Below, piece after piece: positions 57,342 through 64,000 of a DNA stretch of 64,000 nucleotides. The notes beneath the pieces were generated by a model. That model was not told the origin of the DNA. It saw only the letters and a list, made by a program, of their open reading frames with translations, and ran no database searches. Each line of letters starts with the position of its first letter. The stretch's first letter is position 1. The stretch is from the NCBI GenBank assembly GCA_951394405.1, contig OX596345.1:1922001-1986000 (forward strand). Reading direction: 5' to 3'. Both the position numbers and the translations under genes were made by a program. Source of the DNA: Coprinellus micaceus. Taxonomy: Eukaryota; Basidiomycota; Agaricomycetes; Agaricales; Psathyrellaceae.

Positions 57342-57871
57342 ATACTATCGTTTTATAATAGCCTCCCATCCCCCCCTCGCCGTCAGAATTGAACCGCGCC
57401 CCAGTACCTACGACCTATCAACTAAGTAATTTATGAACGTCTGCTCCGCGGCGGCACTACATCTATCCCTTAGTCTAGCCATGATTTTCGGTAACAGGGT
57501 TGTCTTCAATCATACAATCCGTACTATGAATACGCGTTGTAGGTGCATCCTCCGTCTTTGCACACCCGCCTGCTAACGGGAAGTTACCTTCATTCTAACG
57601 TTCGGTTCACGGTTCCGTTTGGTTCGAGGGAATTCCATGACGCGTCCTCACTTCGCAAGCGCCACGTCTGGCAGGGGAGACGGGCGTCGAAAGACCAAGG
57701 CCGAACAGTTCAATGACTAGCCAACGTTAGCTCCTGGTCATGAATGCACCCAAGTGGGTATACGACACCTCCAAATCGTCGTTCAATCGTGTTCAATTCG
57801 ATGCCAACCTAGAGACTTGAAAGCACACATCCCACCGCCCAGTTTCAGGCACCGTTTTCTGATCCACAAGC
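57342..57871. other. intergenic right of GD6
   Basis: No coding frame of note; ends at the small inverted-repeat element. Confidence 0.4.
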
Positions 57872-57873
57872 TA

Positions 57874-58070
57874 CAGTTGAAACTCTCATATTGCATATTC
57901 TCATAGTGCATACCCCGCCAAAATAAGCCGCAGTGCATAAGGGTTTCCCATGCCCAAATGGTCAATTCTCCCTCAAATTGTATCTCGTAGTGCATAAATC
58001 TCATATTGCATAGGGATCGGGGTGATTTTGGCGGGGGAACCAACTCTATGTAATATGAGAGTTTCGACTG
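57874..58070. mobile_element. 197-bp MITE with TA target sites (Tc1/mariner/pogo type)
   Basis: Begins CAGTTGAAACTCTCATATT and ends with the near-inverse AATATGAGAGTTTCGACTG, flanked by TA at 57872-57873 and 58071-58072. The inverted repeats extend about 25 bp with two to three mismatches. The interior has several (A/T)(G/T)TGCATA(A/G) words. There is no coding capacity. Size, inverted ends and TA duplication fit a non-autonomous Tc1/mariner-pogo element. Confidence 0.82.
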
Positions 58071-58555
58071 TAGTATGCAACGAGGCCTTAGTGCAGCGGA
58101 TGGATGCCCAAACAGCTTCAACTCTGGATCACCCTCACCCTCCCCCCCAAAGGGATGTGCAAAGTTCAAGGTCTGGAATCATTGCTCTTCGATTACCAAA
58201 CCCGCACTGAGGTGAATCTATTTCACGAGGTGAGCCGGTCTTATGGGTGCTTGGATCCCATTTCAGTTCTTTTCGGTGTCAAACAGCCATCAATCACGAT
58301 GTGATGACACGGCCCAATGCAACGTGTATACGGCGAGGTGAGACACGGCAGACGGTGGCGTGGCAAGGGCTCATTCTGTAAACATTCACCCCAAAGCCCT
58401 TCGGCGAAACGCAGAAGCCTCCACCACCATCTAGTCCGCTACACCTGCGCATAGGGCTTTCGGAAGGCTTCCTGCTCTGGCCGCGGATACACAGCCGTGA
58501 AACATACACTCAGGCACAGGGATAGCGGTCGCCCATTCGACCCCCTACTCCCAGA

Positions 58556-59655
58556 ATGGCTCGCTTCAATGGCGATATTGTTATCCCGTGAGCGTTCAGC
58601 CCACTCTCACTGCCCTTGCAAACCTGCTCACTCAGCCTTTCAAGTGTGATGGGACCAACGAAATCTGGGAAGAGCTCTGTATGTCCATTGGCAACTGGAG
58701 GGACTCGCACTCCTGCTCGTTCAATTAGTTAACCGCCCCACTTAGTTTCTAAATCAACTCTTGGGCTCGACTGAGTTCAAGGTTAGCAACCGACTGGCTT
58801 CCTGCACAGCGGATGTCAGGGCCCATCCGGTGCCGCAAATACCATGGGAATACCGGCATTTGCTTCAGGGCCGCCGTATTGTGTTGGTGGATACCCCTGG
58901 GTTCGATGACACCCACATGGGAGACGAAGAGATCCTCGTCCTCTTGTCTGAATGGCTGGTGAATTCGTGAGTCTATCTACCCAGGTACATCGTAATCAGA
59001 GATAACCCTCTTCTATCCTTATAGATACACAATGGGCATGCGGATTGGAGGAGTGCTATATCTCCACGATATTACCAGAGAAGGCTCAATGGGGAGGGGG
59101 GTCACCGTGTTCTCCAAGATTTGCGGAAAAGACGCCATGAAGTGGGTTGCCATTGTGACTACTAAGTGGGACCGCCTTGGTGATCCAGAGGGAGGAGGCG
59201 ATAGGGTAAAAGAACTTTGCGCGGGGCCATGGGGCGAACTGATCAGCGGGGGAGCTCAAGTTTGTCATCTGCAACCGGCTAGCGACGTCCGCCGACTCTC
59301 GCCTGAGCACAAAGAACCATGGGAGGTCGTCTATCAGGTCCTCATTCAGGCCGAGAAGGCTCGCGGAGCCGAAGAGAGAATCCTCCAGATACAACGCGAG
59401 ATTGCCGTGGATGGGCTAGTACTACCGTACACGAACGCAGGCCAAGAGTTACAAATGTCCATCAACAAACTATTGAAGAAGGCGAACGGATTGAGGAGGC
59501 AGGCTAGGAAAGACTCCAAGGCCGGAAGGGAGACCGAGTTGCTGGACATCCGGCAAGCAAAGATCCAGGATATTATCACCCAACTCGACGCCCTGAACGT
59601 ACCTGGACTTGGCACACGCGCAAAGCGATGGTTTCAGAGGGTGGGAGGTTTTTAG
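58556..59655 (+). CDS. GD7: P-loop G-domain protein
   Basis: Exons 58556-58587, 58645-58678, 58746-58966 and 59025-59655; 305 residues. Exon 1 is very short (MARFNGDIVI), the 34-nt exon encodes VMGPTKSGKSS, exon 3 has RRIVLVDTPGFDDTHMGDEE, exon 4 has GGVLYLHDITREG and VTTKWDR. The C-terminal helices (ERILQIQREIAVDGLVLPY; INKLLKKANGLRRQARKD) and the tail PGLGTRAKRWFQRVGGF follow the GD2/GD8 plan. Probably functional. The short N-terminus distinguishes it from GD8. Confidence 0.82.
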
Positions 59656-60868
59656 CTATGGTTTCGTAGACTACTGGCTGGCTGTCCGGTTCTAGTGTTC
59701 CACTATTTTAACGCTCACGCATTTTGGCCACCGTCTCTCCGCTGTTGCTCCAACGTGTCACTTGGACCGGGCCCTATGAGTATGGGTTCAAGGAGCATCG
59801 AGGTGGAAAATGGGGCCTAGTGTGCAGTCACGGTGCCCCCTGTTCTCCACGAGAATCAGCCAGGGAGTGATGGACGGCCTCGGAGCAGCAGTTTGATATG
59901 ACTGACTCCATCCCAGTCACGGCCGAACAAGGCGCGGAGCCTACTTATTGTTTGGTTACCACAAAAGGGTTGATTCAGAATTCCGTCGTAATCGATTGAA
60001 GACAGCGAAGGAGCCAGCCATTGGCGAGCCACGACTTTGGTGGATCTAACCGAGGACGGCGGGCTGATATCCATGAGCTCCCCGTCGGTCTCATACTCGA
60101 CATCCCTGGATTCCTCTCGATTTCGCTTTTCACAAATATCCTGTACCATGAAGTCGCGCCCAACGGATCTATTGCGTTGCCCTTTGGACGCTTCTCCTGA
60201 CCTATTGTGTCGCCCTTTGGACGCTTTCCCTGTCCTATTGCGTCGCCCTTTGGATGCTTTCCCTGTCCTGTCGCGTCAATGCTTCTCCAACCTATTGCGT
60301 CGCCCTTTGGACGCTGTTCCCTGTCTTTGAAAGTCCAGTGATAGCCTCAAGTCCCCTGATAGTTATCCTGAGCTCATTGCCGGCGGCGGCGTGACGGCGT
60401 CGACAGGTGTCTCAGATGAGATCCGGCGTCCTCTTGTTTCATTGTCACCAGAAGACAATAGCAAATCATATTCAGGCCTCAGAAATGGCATCATCGTGAC
60501 GACGATCCTTTTTCTATGATCTCCCTTCACTACATTCAGCCCACGTTGCAAGGGAGAGGCTGAAAGGTGACTGATTTTGTCGTTGACCCAGCAATCCTGA
60601 CCAGTGTTCCGTGGTCTCACTCGAAAGGGTGAGGAAGAGCACGGAAACCGGCCGTTCCTTTATAGGGACCTAATAGTGCCGTATACACCACCACCACCAC
60701 CCTACCACCACCCGTGACCGGATACTTGGCCAACTTGACGGAGTTTGACGGCTCCAGAAATGTCGAAAGCGGAAGGCCACAAGGCATCCGCACGGGCGAC
60801 ACACCGTTTAAAACCAGGTCGCATATATGACAGGGCCTCTCTGCCCCCACACCGCATCCACTCGCAAG
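59656..60868. other. intergenic between GD7 and GD8
   Basis: Holds the 33-bp minisatellite and, near the right end, the GD8 upstream region. A (CAC)n-like run lies near 60685-60715. No supported gene. Confidence 0.45.
60169..60328 (+). repeat. 33-bp minisatellite, about 4.7 copies
   Basis: Unit is approximately CTATTGCGTCGCCCTTTGGA followed by CGCTTTCCCTGTC. Copies start near 60169, 60202 and 60235, then a copy with an internal deletion, then a last copy near 60292. Because 33 is a multiple of three, the plus-strand frame reads repeated RRPLDAFPVLL-like residues. Confidence 0.85.
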
Positions 60869-62003
60869 ATGACCCCCAAACGTGCCACCACCATCGACGC
60901 TGCCCTTGAAGACGGCCGCGATACCGACATCGTAATTCCGTGAGTATGTGTCCTTGTCCCCCAATGCGCCATTGTTGACGACCCGATCTTAAGTGTGATG
61001 GGACCAACGAAGACTGGGAAGAGCTCTGTGAGGGCGCATGTGAAGATGCTTATCTGACTCGCTAACATCGTGCATCGCAGTTTCTGAACCAACTGATGGG
61101 CGCAGCAGTGTTCAAGGTCGGGAGCAGACTGGCTTCTTGCACAGAAGTTATAGCCTCTCAGGTCGTGGCGCGGGCACCGGAAGAATACCCGCAGCTAAAC
61201 AGGCTGCTCGACGGTCGCCGTATCATACTGGTGGACACTCCTGGGTTTGATGACACCCATATGGAGGACGAAGAGGTACTCAGCCGCATTTCTGAATGGT
61301 TGACAAAATCGTGAGTACATCCGCAAACATTCTCCGTAGGCAAAACGCTTATTGTCCCACTCGCCCTAGGTATAGGAAGGGAATGCTCGTTGGAGGGGTC
61401 CTCTACCTTCACGACATGAGCAGGGATGGCTTTCCCAGGTCCCTACTGAGAAATCTCACGCTTTTTACCAAAATTTGCGGTCGTGACGCCATGGAACAGG
61501 TTGCCTTTGTCACGACGAAGTGGGATCGCCTCCGGGATATGAACGAAGGAAACGATCGATCAACCGAGCTCTGCGAAGATTTCTGGAGAAGTAATATCCA
61601 GGACGGGGCTCAGATCTTCCACGCCCAGCCTCAGCGTATTGACTCGAGGCTTTCCCCTCTTCACAGGACACCATGGGAGATAATCCACCAGCTCGTCGTT
61701 GCGGCGGATACTCGCAACGTCGAGGATCGAATCCTCCAGATACAGGACGAGATCGTCAACGACAAGCGATTCCTACCGGAGACCGATGCAGGGAAGGAAC
61801 TGCGAATGTCTCTTGCGGCCCTCTTGGAAAAGGCGAAGGAAATGCAGCAGCGCACGAGGGAGGACGTCAGGAAAGGGAGACCAACCTATTCGCTGGAGAC
61901 GATTCAGAGGCAGCAAGAGATAGACAGACTCACCACTCAGCTGAAGGCTCTGAGACCACCTGGGCTTCTCGTCCGTGTAAAGCGATTCTTTGGACTACCG
62001 TAG
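60869..62003 (+). CDS. GD8: P-loop G-domain protein
   Basis: Exons 60869-60939, 60994-61027, 61081-61310 and 61370-62003; 322 residues. Exon 1 ends DTDIVIP, the 34-nt exon gives VMGPTKTGKSS, exon 3 has RRIILVDTPGFDD, exon 4 has GGVLYLHDMSRDGFPRSLL, VTTKWDR, RILQIQDEIVNDKRFLPETD and LLEKAKEMQQRTRED, ending PGLLVRVKRFFGLP. It is the best-preserved member and the intact counterpart of GD6. The basic-aromatic C-terminal tail could bind membranes. Confidence 0.85.
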
Positions 62004-62139
62004 GCCACTTGACTACGCGCTGCGCACTATCATTGTATGCTTGTATCCGATCTACTATTTATGCAGCCGCAAAAGTGATTTGTAGGTTTGCTGGCGGACC
62101 TGCGTCAGACCCTGAAATGAGACGCACACAAGAAGGGAT

Positions 62140-62345
62140 TCCACTGTGTAGGTCGCCACGGGGGATTTTTCCTCAGACATCCCCCGGACGGGGGAAGTGC
62201 CTAGGGAAGCCTCCGATCGGTCGATTGATGAGCAGGGGAAATTCTCTCGGTTCGAAGGCGGGGGATATTTCCTCGCTCAACGGGGTTTAATTCCCAGGCC
62301 CTGGCGGGGAATTTTCGCCCAATCGGCCAGGGGATTTGCACAAGG
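62140..62345. repeat. G/C-block repeat island A (GGGGGAT words)
   Basis: Runs of four to five G (or C) next to A/T-rich words recur every 15-35 bp: CGGGGGATTT, CATCCCCCGGACGGGGGAA, GCGGGGGATATT, GCGGGGAATTTT, CAGGGGATTT. No coding frame fits. Confidence 0.6.
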
Positions 62346-63080
62346 CATACCCCATACACGTTTATCAAGCTCAGTGTGGTGCGTTGGGTATATCTTACAG
62401 AATAATGTGTGTGTCCGTGCATCTCGCTGAATTCCCAGTCTTTAAATAGCCCGAATTTTGCTCTCGAGGGGCGCTGTACAAGGTGAGGTGGGACTTAGCG
62501 CGAAATCATGCTTCGGCTGAGAGCCCATAAAGGGCGAGCGGCTGACCGACTGCAGTTGCAGGACCAGGCCGCCTCCGATGATCGAGCAGTGATGCTTATA
62601 ACGAACACGATGCCTGTCAGCCATCGCCGTGCACATCGCCCCACCCATTTGCTCCCCCGTCCCCACAATCTCAGACCAAGGGCTTTGGTGAGTCAATTCG
62701 GTGTAGCTGGCCTGCCCGTGGTCCTAACCTCCCAATCGTCTCCCCTTGTAGATTCGCTCGAGGTGCCCCGATTCCCCGCCTTTGACTGGCATACGGTTGG
62801 TCATGCTAGCTGCTCAGACTTTATTTTGTTACTGACTTGAGCAGTTCTATCCACGGGATATCGACTCGGAGGCTGGTGGTGGTCCAAGCTTCCGATGTTA
62901 GTTAGTGTTCGTGTCACTTGTGAATGGGCGTTGTACCACTGAACATACTACCGCTCCATCGCCTTGGGGCACTGTACTCTACCATTGACCGTGCTTTCAA
63001 ATATATATTATCTCGCCCTGTACTACTACCCCGCTCGTTCAATCATTACCCCTGCTATTACGCGCCCATATCCCCCAATG
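62346..63080. other. no supported gene between repeat islands
   Basis: Plus 62508-62840 and minus 62696-62442 are open but unrecognised and overlap on opposite strands. Confidence 0.4.
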
Positions 63081-63375
63081 GTCCCCCGCCAACTGAGTGA
63101 AATCCCCCCGGACCAAGGAATAATCCCCCGTACCCCCAAGGAGAATTTCCCCGTCCATCCGTATGACGGCCGAGCAAAAATCCCCCAGTGCTCGCCAGGG
63201 ACCTGCCGGGGGATGTGTTGCAAATGTCCGGGGGATTATACCCTGATAATCCCCCGGACCCATTTCCCCCGTTTCGAGGGATTATCTCCCGTTTGCCGGG
63301 GGATAACACCCCGATTGCCGAGGGATCTTTCCCAGTTTGCCGGGGGATCGACCTAGGGAATTTCCCCTGGGGTGG
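63081..63375. repeat. G/C-block repeat island B
   Basis: Same character as island A: AATCCCCCGG, AAATCCCCCC and four TGCCGGGGGAT-like copies (63205-63350, one with GAGGGAT). Both orientations occur, so hairpins are possible. Confidence 0.65.
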
Positions 63376-63654
63376 CGTACACAGTGTTCGGAGTGGGTGC
63401 GAGTTCCACTTACTGACCTACTATGCCCGCACCTTGGGACCATGGATGCCGCCTTGGGAGATCTAGATGAGCTCTGGGAGGTGAGCATTACATCCATATC
63501 GCGGGTCTGCTCAAGACTTGTTCTCTGTCTACAAGCGCTTTCCCCAGTCCTATTGATACCCGCGTCAGCAACCCCCGGGCTGTTGGAAGACAATGCTCAT
63601 GTCAACTCTATCTCTACAAAGAATACCTCTATTTCGAACGTTTTACTTATCTTC

Positions 63655-63822
63655 TATTGTTCTACAGAGAACAACAACCACCTTGTATTATTCCCATTAT
63701 ACTCGCACTTATTGTTCTCTTATCTCCACCTTATCTCCATTCACTGCTATTGTTCTCTACTTATGGAACGTCTATTGTTCTTTCTTATTGTTCCGCATAT
63801 AGGTTATCTATTGTTCTCCACA
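63655..63822 (+). repeat. TATTGTTCT-rich tract
   Basis: The word TATTGTTCT or a close variant occurs about six to seven times in T/C-rich DNA, at irregular spacing. Confidence 0.55.
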
Positions 63823-63833
63823 GTATATAGTCC

Positions 63834-63942
63834 ACACTGTAAGTGGGTGAGTCCCCATCGAACTCTCCCCACTTACAGGTGCGTATCTTGTATACTCTAC
63901 TTACTTTCAATCTAACATCGAACTCTCCCCACTTACAGTGGG
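63834..63942. repeat. 23-bp direct repeat with inverted partner
   Basis: CATCGAACTCTCCCCACTTA followed by CAG occurs at 63856-63878 and again at 63916-63938. The inverse CACTGTAAGTGGG lies just upstream (63835-63847). The second copy continues to CCCACTTACAGTGGG, itself able to fold. Confidence 0.75.
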
Positions 63943-64000
63943 TCATACTTGCATCGTTCTACAAGTTATGAGCCCCGGGCTCCTCTGATCACGCCATCCG

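Noticed and set aside
62508..62840. 110-codon plus frame between the G-block islands
   Set aside because: No domain, overlaps a minus frame of similar length, and lies in repeat-rich DNA.
63337..63915. 192-codon plus frame at the right end
   Set aside because: Runs through a GC-block repeat and then a T-rich repeat tract; amino-acid content changes abruptly and no homologue is recognisable.
1..64000. tRNA, rRNA, riboswitch and CRISPR features
   Set aside because: No T-loop/anticodon arrangement, rRNA segment or regularly spaced repeat-spacer array was recognised by eye. A tRNAscan or covariance-model run would be decisive.

Overview
The window looks like nuclear DNA of a filamentous basidiomycete, most likely an Agaricomycete mushroom. 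Introns are short (mostly 45-65 nt), frequent and bounded by GTRNGT...YAG. The White-collar-1-type photoreceptor lacks the C-terminal GATA zinc finger, as in basidiomycetes. There are lineage-expanded F-box/LRR-like and P-loop G-domain families and a hAT DNA transposon. The species cannot be named from sequence alone. All gene models are manual: splice sites were placed by consensus, phase and protein similarity, without transcript data.

Layout. (1) 1-6.6 kb: 3' part of NOC4 (40S ribosome assembly, minus strand), a secreted repeat-peptide precursor with six copies of a cationic amphipathic peptide (2988-4750), and a conserved-looking unknown gene. (2) 6.6-16 kb: gene-poor, with one unknown two-exon gene (11048-11793), a broken F-box/LRR-like copy and a possible cyclin-like gene. 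(3) 16-41 kb: mostly housekeeping or single-copy genes. These are mitochondrial PDK/BCKDK-type kinase, GNAT acetyltransferase, two divergent F-box/LRR-like genes, an SDR polyol-dehydrogenase-like enzyme, mitochondrial ribosomal mL41 head-to-head with TSR3, a second cyclin-like gene, RPL10/uL16, WC-1 and a protein kinase with a predicted myristoylated N-terminus. (4) 41.5-62 kb: a cluster of eight related P-loop G-domain loci (called GD1-GD8 here). GD2, GD3, GD4, GD5, GD7 and GD8 look intact, GD1 has an unclear 5' end and GD6 is a pseudogene. An apparently intact 4.4-kb hAT transposon sits between GD2 and GD3. (5) 62-64 kb: repeat-rich DNA with no supported gene.

How genes relate. NOC4, TSR3, RPL10 and mL41 all serve ribosome assembly; TSR3 and mL41 share a 138-bp divergent promoter. 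GD loci share one exon plan: a short N-terminal exon, a 34-nt microexon carrying the Walker A loop, a ~210-240-nt exon with the DTPG/DGPG motif, and a last exon with YLHDIS and TTKW motifs. GD4 appears to join two such domains in one 505-residue protein. The two most novel items are the peptide precursor at 3-4.7 kb and the G-domain cluster.
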